From positions 868,001-932,000 of the forward strand of contig OW203988.1 in the NCBI GenBank assembly GCA_934047225.1: a DNA stretch of 64,000 nt, given 5' to 3'. The notes beneath the pieces were generated by a model that saw only the letters and a list, made by a program, of their open reading frames with translations, ran no database searches and had not been told where the DNA came from. Positions 29,056 to 40,359 of this stretch are shown here, piece by piece. This DNA comes from Ypsolopha sequella (lineage: Eukaryota; Arthropoda; Insecta; Lepidoptera; Ypsolophidae). The position numbers were made by a program, and so were the translations under genes. Position 1 is the first letter of the stretch; every line of letters begins with the position of its first letter.

Positions 29056-31423
29056 TTAAAATATAATACGACCTATTTTATAAATATTCATATATTACAG
29101 TTTTAATTCATAGTTATCGTAGTCTTATGGAGAAAAACATCGACAGCTTAGTAACCGTTAGGATTTTCTAACCCTAAAGGGTTTTTTATAGTTAAACATT
29201 TAATTAACCTACCTACTGACAGCACAAGAACCATATAACAATAACAGAAGAGCGGTCTGTCCTAATACAGGATTTATTAGCTTAAAAAGAGGGTCCAAAG
29301 TACATAAAATTACTTTATTATATAAAATAAATAAATTTTGTTTTTTGTTGTTTTTCGTTTGTCCTCCAGAAACCCTGCTTACACAAATAAAATGAAAATA
29401 AGCAGTAAATATTACGGGTACTTATCTTTACCGTTTAAAATCCTCGTGTCCATACCGACTCCATGCCAACCCCAAACCATTTCTTTCTTATGTTTCTGTC
29501 ACCTGCAGCACGTTATTGTACGAATACTGCTAGAATGTCGCGTGACTGCGCGGCGCGGCGATGAGGGGGAAGCGGGGCGCGGTGACGCGCGGCGAGCGCG
29601 GGCCCTGCCGTCTGCTGCAGATATGAATATGCACCATGCATGATGCATATTACTGACATTGTATCCAGTTGACATTGTCTTCTTTAAAGAAACATACAAA
29701 AGCTTTACTACAATGTAATGTGACTCCGCCTAGCGTTATTTACGTATAAAATTATGTTTTCAATGCAGTTGCTCGTAAAGTTTTCTTTTTTGTGTAACAA
29801 AATTATGCGGAAACCGACTCTTTATTTCACGCGTGAAATAAAACAGTACTGAAATCCTTTATTTCTCGCGTGAAATAAAGTAATTTTTTAAAGTTTTTGA
29901 GTATGTGGTGCATGGTGCAAGTCATAAAATTTAAAAATTACAAAGATCCAAGGAGGTTTTGCTGTCCAAAAAAAAAACAATTATTTATAAGTATGCGCGC
30001 TCTAGCAATAATTGAATGATGATTAACACCATAACACATAAGATTCTTGATTATCTCATTTAAAAATACGTTTTTTGTTTCCGAAAACAAAAATATTTTT
30101 CACATTATTGGCTGTATGTATACTGTACCTTTGCCTCAAGAAAGAAAAAACTGTATGAAACGCGCGCTCTGCAATGAAAGCACGCCATTTTGTTGTAAAT
30201 AGGCTTTGGTGAAATAAAATTACTTTCTTTATTATACTTATTTTTTTGTTGTATTTCCTCGCAAAATGCATTGAAAAATGTTGTAAGATACTTGAGCGTA
30301 AAAGGTTTTTATCCGAATGCGTGCCAATGAAAACAGTCGCTGCGCTCGTGTTTTCAATTTCGCACTTATTCGTATAAAACCTAACGTTCCGCACGTGTAC
30401 CTTAAATAACTAAATTTGACTTGTGAAAAGTGTATTATATATACCTACTTTGCAAAATAAACTTTTTGAATTTTGAATTTTGAACTATTATTCCTTTCTT
30501 TAAAAAATTTTATATATTTAAGTGTAGTGGGTTACTTAACTGCATTCCCATGTAAGGTTACATTTAATCTGCAAAGAAACAATTTTCTTAATTAAAATTT
30601 TAAACATAGTAAAAGGAAACTACTTGACAGCGCGGGGTTTAATCAGAGCTACTTGTAACTCGCTTTCAGGCAAAATGAGCTCGACGGTTCCTTGTTTTAT
30701 TTATTGTTTACAAACAGGCAGCTAATTTGTAGCGTTTTTAGCGAAACAAGTGGGCAGTCATTTAGAGAATGTCCGCATCAGAGAGACGCGAGGTCGCGCG
30801 GCGGGTCGGTGCGGCGGTGGCGGGCGGGTAGCCGGTAACGCGCGATAATTTATAGCCCGCGCGGGAAATTAGCCCATGTGTGGACACAGCCTACGGACGT
30901 TCACGGAGCTTGAGTTTAACTATGTGATGCTGTACAAAGATAATGCATATGATGCTGTACGCGCTAGATATTTCAGATTCTTGACACCTATTATGTTGCA
31001 CGAGAGTAAATAGAGAAAAACATTAATCCTTTTGGGTTGGATTTAGTATTGTTTGGCAGTTGTATGGGGGTGAAAGTGGTTAAAGCTGGTAGAGGTGGGG
31101 TCCCCAATTATAACGCTACCATCTTATTAAAAGGTAATGCACAGTTTTTGAGATATTAATAAAAATTGTTTCTAAGCTCAAATCAGGTAAAATGCGAAAA
31201 CGGAACGTTAAAATGGGCGTTTGACAACCAAATCCGTCCTAGTTTATTGTCTGTGGTGTAAAATATTGTGCAATATCGATGAAACGGAACGAAAAAAAAA
31301 AACTGCGTCATGTGTTACTGTCATTCGTAATTCTTTACAATAAACATTTTAACAGTGCGTAATGAATATAAAAAGGGAAAATAAAATGTTTTAAATGTAT
31401 TCACTTTTTCAATTCTCAATAAA
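29056..31423. other. Non-coding stretch with two CpG-rich islands and short palindromes
   Basis: No gene recognised. CpG-rich blocks stand out from AT-rich surroundings at 29545-29612 and 30778-30875. TTTATTTCACGCGTGAAATA at 29820 is a palindrome, with a near copy at 29858. The islands could be promoters or first exons of genes lying outside. Confidence 0.4.
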
Positions 31424-31798
31424 GCCTCGCAAGCCACTGAGTTTCCGAACTAAATTGATGAACCTCGCAAGGTGCCACTCAGTTTCCGAACTTCCTCGAT
31501 AAACCTCGCAACAAGGTGCCACTCAGTTTCCGAACTTTCTCGATAAACCTCGCAAGGTGCCACTCAGTTTCCGAACTTCCTCGATAAACCTCGCAAGGTG
31601 CCACTCAGTTTCCGAACTTCCTCGATAAACCTCGCAAGGTGCCACTCAGTTTCCGAACTTCCTCGATAAACCTCGCAAGCTGCCACTCAGTTTCCGAACT
31701 TCCTCGATAAACCTCGCAAGGTGCCACTCAGTTTCCGAACTTCCTCGATAAACCTCGCAAGGTGACACTCAATTTCCGAACTTCCTCGATAAACCTCT
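31424..31798 (+). repeat. 41-bp minisatellite, about 9 copies
   Basis: The unit contains CCTCGCAAGGTGCCACTCAG then TTTCCGAACTTCCTCGATAAA. The first copies are shorter or diverged (GCAAGCCACTGAG; GCAACAAGGTG) and inner ones are almost identical. Confidence 0.93.
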
Positions 31799-32739
31799 AA
31801 AAGGCTTCAGGTTGAAGTGCGTAGAAACTTCAGTCTACACCTTTTATTCTAAGGGCTTACGGCAATATTAGTATCAAAAGCTGCATTTTAGGCAGAAAGC
31901 AAGCCGCTTTGTCCAGTGATACTAAGGACCAATATGAATGATTTCATCCGAGGAAATGAAAATTTCATTCACTAGAATTCAAGATGGCGGACGTTTTCCA
32001 ACATGGCGGCTGCATAATTTAAAAAATTTATAGAATCAAAACGGCTTCACCGATTTTAATTATTAGGGTGTCAATCAATTTGTGTTGACATATTAAATAA
32101 TAAAAAATATATACCATATAAAAAATTAAAGATGGTAGCTGAATATTAATAAAATTATGAAATTTTCTAAATATTTTTTTCATTCTTATGATAATAACAA
32201 CCAAATTTTCTATTATATGGTCACATGTTTTTGTAATTTAATAAATTATGATAATATTATCTACAAAACTAAAAAAAAATCTTGAAAATCCGATGAGTAG
32301 TTTTTAAACTATACGCATTTCAAAAGAACCGCGCGGTTTCGAATGTCATCACTGCACGTGATGTGATGCATCATAAAATCAAAACGAGTGCACCAATTTC
32401 AGTAATTTATACATCAGATGATTTGTATTTATATCTTGTAATTTATAAAGTCTTGTGAAAACCGGCCAAGTGCGAGTAGGACTCGCGCACAAAAGGTTTC
32501 GTACCAAGTACACAACTGTTTATTTGTTTTGGTCACAAGTTACTAATATCATTATGAATTGATGTTTCAATGTTTTGATTTCCTACAGTAGGTATGATTT
32601 CTCATAATAATAACATACAGGAATTTTGAAATTCTTAACTAGTTTAGTTTTTGAGATAGGCTCCATAATAAAAATGTTCTAAAACTAACAGAAGGCCCCA
32701 TTTCTTTATTTTTTAAGGTATAAATTAGCATTAAATACA

Positions 32740-33939
32740 TTAATCCTCTGTATCAAAAGCTTCATCCGATGTGGTTGAACTGAAAGAAGAAAAAATTCAT
32801 ATGAAATCAGCCCAGAATGTACCTATATCATCAATTATCGTATTTTTATAAGTAAAAATTAAAGAGATACCTTTCGTTTTTGCAGCTGCCTTTGCATGTG
32901 CTGCATTGCATTGTGCAGGGTAGACCCACCCGTCGACACGAGCAACGCATTGTTTCGCAGCCTTTTTTACAACCGCAATGGTCTAAGTAAGATAACTCTC
33001 CCTGGCTTCAGACCATTGTGGTACCCAACTGTCATCAGATGATTTGATGATGATGAAGTGTCCCGCTTGATAGGTGGCACGGAGCAAGTGTTTTTGTAAT
33101 GCCGCCGATGTTGGTGGGATGCTTGTTACCAATTTATTCTTGGTAGCAAATAGTTCCTTGCGTACCAAGTTGACCGACGAATGCGCTGTTTGTGAATCGT
33201 ACAGGTAGCAGGTGAACTTTTCCAGCATAGCCATAATTTCTTTAGGAAGACTTTGTATTGGCTGCGATATTTCTTTTAAAGCTGGTGTAACTTCAGGGTG
33301 TGACAACCACGTTTTGAAGCATGACTTCTTTCCTTATGTATGGAAATAAGAAGTAGTGTCACAGCCTGTAAAGGCGTGAAAGCCACGAAGAGCAGTTGAT
33401 CTGTCAGGGCCCAAAGTGTTGGCTATTTTATGAACTTCGACATAACGGCGTTTATTTGCTGTCCCGGTCAATAGCCACAATTCTTGCAGGCCACTCTCAG
33501 TTAAAGTTTTATAAAATGATATCAATAACACCAAAACATCTGTGTCGGAAGATCTGACCAGAATACGCGTGATTCCCTGTTCTGCCATATCCTTTGCGTG
33601 AAGTACGATGCGGCCATCGGCTTCATCTGCATGCGTTCCTATTGTTTTTCCAGAAACTGCGGTGCGAGTGTAGTCTGAAGAAGTCACTAGATTAGCAACA
33701 TTTGTCACCACATTAGTAGCATCAAAGTCATTCAGGAAGGCTTGCCCCAGAAACTGAAAAAGCTCTGATTTATTTTTTTCATTTCGTAAAAAATCCGACC
33801 AATCAGAAGGTAAGCTATTATCGGCAACAACTTGACGTCGAATTCCAGCTCCTCTTCCTTCTCGTTCTTGTCTTTTTAGGCTTTTCGGGAGATAAAGATT
33901 CCATACAAGGCCTATTCTCTTTGATTTTACTTTTTGCAC
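32740..33939 (-). pseudogene. Left-arm copy of the PIN/FEN1-like nuclease gene, broken
   Basis: Minus-strand frame from 33939 contains GRGAGIRRQVVADNSLPSDW, EADGRIVLHAKDMAEQGITR, RSSDTDVLVLLIS and FHAFTGCDTTSYF. An in-frame TAA at 33334-33336 interrupts it straight after GCDTTSYFHT; the same frame then continues to 32983 (KSCFKTWLSHPEV). A deletion relative to the right arm removes about 21 residues before SSDDSWVPQWSEA, and the Cys-rich tail and last exon (stop at 32740-32742) follow. It holds about 190 bases of upstream sequence absent from the other arm, so it gives the better view of the N-terminal region. No ATG is evident. Confidence 0.8.
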
Positions 33940-33952
33940 TAGTTAGGGGAGC

Positions 33953-35066
33953 TTGATCTGGTCAAAAATAAAATTAAAAACCAGATTTCAGTTTCTGAGG
34001 CAAGCCTTCCTGAATGACTTTGATGCTACTAATGTGGTGACAAATGTTGCTAATCTAGTGACTTCTTCAGACTACACTCGCACCGCAATTTCTGGAAAAA
34101 CAATAGGAACGCATGCAGAAGAAGCCGATGGCCGCATCGTACTTCACGCAAAGGATATGGCAGAACAGGGAATCACACGTATTCTGGTCAGATCTTCCGA
34201 CACAGATGTTTTGGTGTTATTGATATCATTTTATAAAACTTTAACTGAGAGTGGCCTGCAAGAATTGTGGCTATTGACCGGGACGGCAAATAAACGCCGT
34301 TATGTCGAAGTTCATAAAATAGCCAACACTTTGGGCCCTGACAGATCAACTGCTCTTCGTGGCTTTCACGCCTTTACAGGCTGTGACACTACTTCTTATT
34401 TCCATATAAAAGGAAGGAAGTCATGCTTCAAAACGTGGTTGTCACACCCTGAAGTTACACAAGCTTTAAAAGAAATATCGCAGCCAATACAAAGTCTTCC
34501 TAAAGAAATTATGGCTATGCTGGAAAAGTTCACCTGCTACCTGTACGATTCACAAACAGCGCATTCGTCGGTCAACTTGGTACGCAAGGAACTATTTGCT
34601 ACCAAGAATAAATTCGTAACAAGCATCCCACCAACATCGGCGGCATTACAAAAACACGTGCTCCGTGCCACCTATCAAGCAGGACACTTATGGGGCACTT
34701 CCGTTATTCTCGACAATGCCGCTGTGCCATCTCCATCCTCTTGGGGTCGGAAATCATCTGATGACAGTTGGGTACCACAATGGTCTGAAGCCAGGGAGAT
34801 ATGGCATGAGTTATCTTACTTAGACCATTGCTGTTGTAAAAAAGGCTGCGAAACAATGCGTTGCTCGTGTCGACGGGTGGGTCTACCCTGCACAATGCAA
34901 TGCAGCACATGCAAAGGCAGCTGCAAAAACGAAAGGTATCTCTTTAATTTTTACTTATAAAAATATGATAATTGATGATATAGGTACATTCTGGGCTGAT
35001 TTCATATGAATTTTTTCTTCTTTCAGTTCAACCACATCGGATGAAGCTTTAGATACAGAGGATTAA
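33953..35066 (+). CDS. Right-arm copy of a transposon-borne PIN/FEN1-like nuclease, 5'-truncated, with a terminal intron
   Basis: Open from 33953 (a TTG; no ATG) through 34959. Residue groups with FEN1/XPG-like spacing: EEADGRIVLHA (position of the EAEA box), SSDTDVLVLLI (position of EDMD), and FHAFTGCDTTSYFHIKGRKS (position of the GCDY...GIG helix-hairpin region). The C-terminus is Cys-rich (CCCKKGCETMRCSCRRVG, PCTMQCSTCKGSC). A GT-AG intron at 34936-35026 is likely: skipping it joins CKNE to SSTTSDEALDTED and TAA at 35064-35066; AATAAA follows at 35097. I recognise the AFTGCDTTS family as common, uncharacterised and transposon-like in animals; nuclease function and kinship to Academ-type XPG proteins are inference. 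The N-terminus is lost at the spacer. Confidence 0.65.
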
Positions 35067-35943
35067 TGTATTTAATGCTAATTTATACCTTAAACAATAA
35101 AGAAATGGGGCCTTCTGTTAGTTTTAGAACATTTTTATTACGGAGTCTATCTCAAAAACTAAACTAGTTAGGGATTTCGTAATTTCTGTATGTTATTATT
35201 ATGAGAAATCATACCTACTGTAGGAAATCAAAACATTGAAACATCAATTCATAATGAAATTAGTAACTTGTGACCAAAACAGATAAACAGTTGTGTACTT
35301 GGTACAAAACCTTTTGTGCGCGAGTCCAACTCGCACTTGGCCGGTTTTCACAAGACTTTATAAATTACAAGATATACATACAAATCATCTGATGTATAAA
35401 TTACTGAAATTGGTGCACTCGTTTTGATTTTATGATGCATCACATCACGTGCAGTGATGACATTCGAAACCGCGCGGTTCTTTTGAAATGCGTATAGTTT
35501 AAAAACTACTCATCGGATTTTCAAGATTTTTTTTTAGTTTTGTAGATAATATTATCATAATTTATTAAATTATAAAAACATGTGACCATATCATAGAAAA
35601 TTTAGTTGTTATTATCATAAGAATGAAAAAAATATTTAGAAAATTTCATAATTTTATTAATATTCAGCTACCATCTTTAATTTTTTATACGGTATATTTT
35701 TTTTATTATTTAATATGTCAATACAAATTGATTGACACCCTAATAATTAAAATCGGTGAAGCCGTTTTGATTCTATAAATTTTTTAAATTATGCAGCCGC
35801 CATGTTGGAAAACGTCCGCCATCTTGAATTCTAGTGAATGAAATTTTCATTTCCTCGGATGAAATCATTCATATTGGTCCTTAGTATTACTGGAAAAAGC
35901 GGCTTGCTTTCTGCCTAAAACGCAGCTTTTTTTCCTAAGCCCT

Positions 35944-38264
35944 ATGACTATTTTAAGAGAACTTTTTGTGAAACCTTAAATAGAAATAAAAAGTAAAAGA
36001 TGGTGTTTCTAATATAATTATGATAATGTTAGTGAGGGAGGACGTGCCGGTAATACATTTCTCGCGTGCTACTGGTGTTAACAGTAAACTGGTCACGCAA
36101 CATTCTGACACTTGTTACTTTGGGATCCTGTTTTAATACAGTTTCTTGTTTAAATATACAAATAATAGTAAAAATGTGAGAGATGTTCAGTATGATCACT
36201 AGAGGATGGGCCAGTTTATGAATTAAGAAATTATTGTTAAGGCGATATGTAAAAGTTTTAGCGTCCCTGTTACGCCATACGCGAAAAAATCCTCAGTGCG
36301 AGTGGGACGGATTCGTGGAAAAGTAGCTGAAAGTCGGTTTTTTATTAATATAAAATATACTATTTTGTCAAAAAAAAAAATCAATTGACAAATACATAGT
36401 TTCCACATTTTGAATGAAATTTCTCAATGAAATTAATTAAGATTTCAGAATTACAGAAAAAAATAAAACAATTTAGATGTCTTTTCGGAATAAAATTCTA
36501 TCAAGAAAATTTCATCCAATAGCGTTTCCTTCAGTGAGAATTTTAATCAAATACTCAATAAACATCTACCCAAAAATGAAATACGTACTCGTAAATTACG
36601 TTATAGTGGAGTAAATGGATTTGAAAAAACCCCACTTTTTGTGTCGCCTTAATCGGTTCCAAGACGATGAATCAGCCAATCACGTGGCATGTTATAGTAA
36701 AGCACCACGCTTAACTTAAATTTTCAAATATGAAATCGGAGGTAAATGATTTTTGTAAATGTTTCGTGAGAAATAGCTGAGTGAGTTGACTACTGTCGGA
36801 AATGATAATGTCTGTTTTCATGAGCTAATAAATGGTTTTCCAGCATCCTGAATTGGAATGCCTGAAGCTTGTCGCAGCTACGGAATACCTCCCGCGCTAT
36901 CACTGGCGCTGTACATCGCTGTACGTCGCTGTACGTCGCTGGACGTCGTTCCCGGATTGTGCCACAGACGGGTGATCTCCGCATTCCATCTAATGAAGCA
37001 TCGGGTAAGCTTTGACGTAATATGCACCTGCACACAAACATGAACGATTTTAGATAAGAAAATGCAGGATCGAGAAACTCATGTTCATTATATTACTAAA
37101 ATTAGGGTGATTATGGGTCCATGAAGATTATAAAATGAATGCATTATTTATCGTTTAAGATAGTAACTGTTGAAAGTAACCATCATTTAACATGTTTATT
37201 TAACTTTTCATAAAAAATTACAATTGAGGATAAAAATAAAAAAAATTAAATTCACTGAAAATTGAAAAATTCTTGACTTTTTATTCCAATTCTGTTAGTT
37301 AGTAACGGGAATGCTCTCCTCTATGCTTTCCCGAAGCCTGAACCAAGTGACATATTTATCGTTAAATCTTTTTGGACAAGTAATTTCGACAAAATTACCA
37401 TAATTTTCAGAATATCAAGACGCTAATCGAAACAAAACTAAAAGAAATATCCAAACAAAATTACAAGAAATTTTGTTATTTTTTTTCAACGGTGGCCAGC
37501 ATTTGGCCCCAAGCATAACAAAGACCGAAGAGTTCTTAATATCTACATTTTGCTTCTTATCAATTAGTTAATGTTCATTTAATTCCACTTAAATATAAAA
37601 ATAATAAGTGGCCCTGATTTTGTGTATATAATAGTACAGCTCAGACTTACTTTGATTTTAACGGAAATACTCAACGTTTCGGTGAACTTAAGAGTGACCA
37701 TCATCAGGCTCCGCGGGCTGCACCGTGGGGTATGGTGGGCTGCTCCGTGGGGTTCTATGAAGTGATTATTAGCTGTTATATATATTTCGTTGTAATTTAT
37801 GTATAATTACAAGATGTAGAGAAAATAATTGTATTTGAGTACATACTGATACACTTTGCATTTTACAAAAAGAGATCTTCGAAGATATAAGTAGGTATAA
37901 TATTTTCCCAGGGTCCTTGAATCATTTTCCACGCCCTTAGCATTCTCGGGTAATGAGGTGACATAACAGATACCGGAGCATTGCTGCAAAGGTTCACATT
38001 ATTGATGGAATCTAAAAAAGTGTCATCTCTGTCCACTGTATAGTGTATACGGAGATAGTCCTGCTGGGTCCCAGCCAGCACCGGGTGCTGCTGACGTGAC
38101 GCTGACGTCACACATGCCCACCTCCGACATATGAATCTACGAGCATTGCCTTTTTATGCTAATGTCGTATATATTGTCTTCACAAGAAAGTTATTCTGTT
38201 TGCTTCAGCTTTATAAAAAAGAGTGAAATCGTTTAAAATATTCGTACTGTTCTTATTACCTGAC
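35944..38264. other. Non-coding stretch with dispersed repeats
   Basis: No gene. Holds family B (36232-36660), a 12-bp mini-repeat of GTACGTCGCT type at 36905-36945, and a hammerhead-like core on the minus strand at 37676-37707. Confidence 0.4.
36232..36660. mobile_element. Dispersed family B, first copy
   Basis: Begins near TTAAGGCGATATGTAAAAGT and contains CAGTGCGAGTGGGACGGATT and AAAGTCGGTTTTTTATTAAT. The second copy at 38955-39385 shares the first 150 bases clearly and the remainder poorly. Likely a non-autonomous element; class unknown. Confidence 0.55.
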
Positions 38265-38267
38265 TTT

Positions 38268-38790
38268 ACAAAACCTACCAAGTACCAGTCTGACTCGCAC
38301 ACACAAAGGGTTCCGTACCACCACAAAATACGGGTACGGAATCCTTAAAAGTTATGGTAAATCAATCGTCTTGCAGTTATAGACGACCAACTCAACTTGA
38401 CACTTACGATCTAATCAAATCTAAAGGGTCTAATTAAATTGGTCTTTCTTTATAAAATTATTAGGTAATTTTCAGATTTTTCCAATATGTCAGCTATAAG
38501 ACCTGCAAGAGAGAAGTTTCAAGTTTCTAAGTCAACTAAAAATGCCCTATTAGGTTTTCATGGTGACCAAATTTGTATGAAATTGATTATAAAAAGGACA
38601 ATAACTTTTTTTTGCATTGAGTTGAAAGCCTGAAATTGTACAGCACCATGTGGCCGTAGACTTCTGTAGGAGGTATCAGTTCCAACTTGATATCTCACAC
38701 GAGGGTCGAGCTAAAAAGTCGAAAGACAACAAAATTAACATTATAGGTTGCGTTTTTTCATTTTGAGCTACGGAATCCTAAAAATAACTA
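38268..38790 (+). mobile_element. Dispersed family A copy
   Basis: Starts CCAAGTACCAGTCTGACTCG followed by AAAGGGTTCCGTACC and ends CTACGGAATCCTAAAAAT. Inner text differs from the 10440 copy, so it is another subfamily or carries a different core. Confidence 0.6.
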
Positions 38791-38954
38791 AAATTAATGT
38801 TAAAGAAGAAGTGCACCAGTAACGAATCGCTGGAAAATCGCATAATTTTATTTGATTTTGCAAGAATTTACTTCAAAACTTGAAATCTGTTTAATCTGCT
38901 GATTTCAGAAAAGTTTCTATACTAAGCTTTAGACAAAGAATATAAATATATATT

Positions 38955-39385
38955 TAAGGTGATATATCGTCCGTGCAAAGGTCCCCGTTACTCCAGGCGG
39001 AAAAACCCGCAGTGCGAGAGGGACGGAATCGGGGAAAATTATCAAAAAGTCGGTTTTAAATTAATACAAAATTATATGAAATAGCTACGAAAATTTCCAT
39101 AATAAGTAGTTTAGGTAATGTTAAAACCCATCTAAATAAATATTTTTGAAGTCTGTGTGGTATCCCAATTTGTCAGAATATCAAAAAAAGTGTAAATTTA
39201 GACCTCATTTCACTAATTATTTCTATCGAGTGAAATTCCTCCAATCGTGTTTCCGATAGCCCAAAATCTAGAAAAAGGTCCCAAAATTGTTATACTAATT
39301 TATTTTACTTGGAACTTCTTTGAAAGGGCAGATAAATAACTTCAAAAAGTGTAAATTTTCACGATATACCCGCTTAAAAGCCACA
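38955..39385. mobile_element. Dispersed family B, second copy
   Basis: GTGATATATCGTCCGTGCAA, then CAGTGCGAGAGGGACGGAAT and AAAAGTCGGTTTTAAATTAA, parallel to 36232. Ends near CGATATACCCGCTTAA, the approximate complement of the start, suggesting terminal inverted repeats. Confidence 0.55.
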
Positions 39386-39637
39386 TTAAATTTTTTCATT
39401 GTTGCAGATTGTCTGCAAAACATATGACAGTAGTTTTAAAATACGTCCACATCGTGGTCCACATCCTCCGGTGACCACTACGACGTAGCGAGTCTACGAA
39501 GCGGAATGCTACGGAGTCGTAGCGCTTTATACGCCGCCGCGCCGTAGCGAAAAGGGTTCATATACCGTCTAACTATTGAGTAGATACTGATCATATACCG
39601 GATGTAATAGTAGTTTATGCTACAAGGGCGAAAAGGT

Positions 39638-39760
39638 ATAATAATAATAATAAAAATTCTTTATTGCACAATAACAATGCCTGTACAGAGGCGAACTTAA
39701 CGCTATAAAGCCTTTTCTTCCAGTTAACCTGGGGCGTTGTGGGAAATGTAGGGTAGTGCC
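39638..39760 (-). mobile_element. 3' tail of a non-LTR retrotransposon, minus strand
   Basis: On the minus strand the sequence passes through CCTCTGTACAGGCATTGTTA and TTGTGCAATAAAGAAT, then a TTATTA repeat. CAATAAAGAATTTTTATTATTATT is, split in two, a tail I recognise from CR1-like elements of moths. Only the 3' end is present. Confidence 0.6.
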
Positions 39761-40292
39761 CAAAAATAATAAGGGTAATGAATACTATATAAATAATATA
39801 CATGATGTACTTATATAAAAATAAATATATAAATACAATAAAAAAAATATATATATAAAAAAGAGGGAATATTGTATAATACATACAAATGGTAAATTTA
39901 CATAAAGCTAGACATACAAATACATAAACATACATGAATAATACTAGATATAGACGATGACTCTTGTGACAGTGACTCAAAACAAAATCAACAATTTTGT
40001 GATTGGTATAAATCAAATGTATAAATTACGAGGACGAACGTTTTAAACGTAACCGAGTAATTTATTGCTTTTACGCCCGTGTATCATACTACGTTTTTCA
40101 ATGCATAGTGTGAGGAAATGAAAACAAATATAATCTTGTGAACTTTCAATTATGATTGGCTCAAAAGGATTGTATCCAGAGCCGTTAAACAGTGGAAAAA
40201 AAGTATAACATCTATGGTACACAGGAAAGGCTGCAGGTTAGCCAACCATTGCAAACAAATAAAAAAATAATAATAATAAAGCCCTAGGGCAA

Positions 40293-40359
40293 AATAATCG
40301 ACTTTCTGTTCGGTTTTGATGCATAAAAAGTGGGCCTTTACGAGCACATGCATTGAAAA
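40293..40359 (+). repeat. Dispersed family C, short copy
   Basis: AATAATCGACTTTCTGTTCG to GAGCACATGCATTGAAAA is repeated with few changes at 49986-50052, 9.7 kb away and in the same orientation. Flanks do not match, so both are fragments of a larger element. Confidence 0.75.

Larger units (their letters stand above)
31852..35943. repeat. Large inverted repeat, arms of about 1.9 kb, carrying a gene in each arm
   Basis: Left arm 31852-33756 and right arm 33989-35943 are reverse complements with only scattered differences, separated by about 232 bases. Matching landmarks include AAGATGGCGGACGTTTTCCA (31980) with its complement near 35820, CACTGCACGTGATGTGATGC (32350) with its complement near 35440, and outer AGGGCTTA (31852) with TAAGCCCT (35936). 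A piece of dispersed family A occurs in both arms (32458-32510; 35297-35348), so it was present before the inversion. The right arm has about 65 bases missing from the left. Confidence 0.93.
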
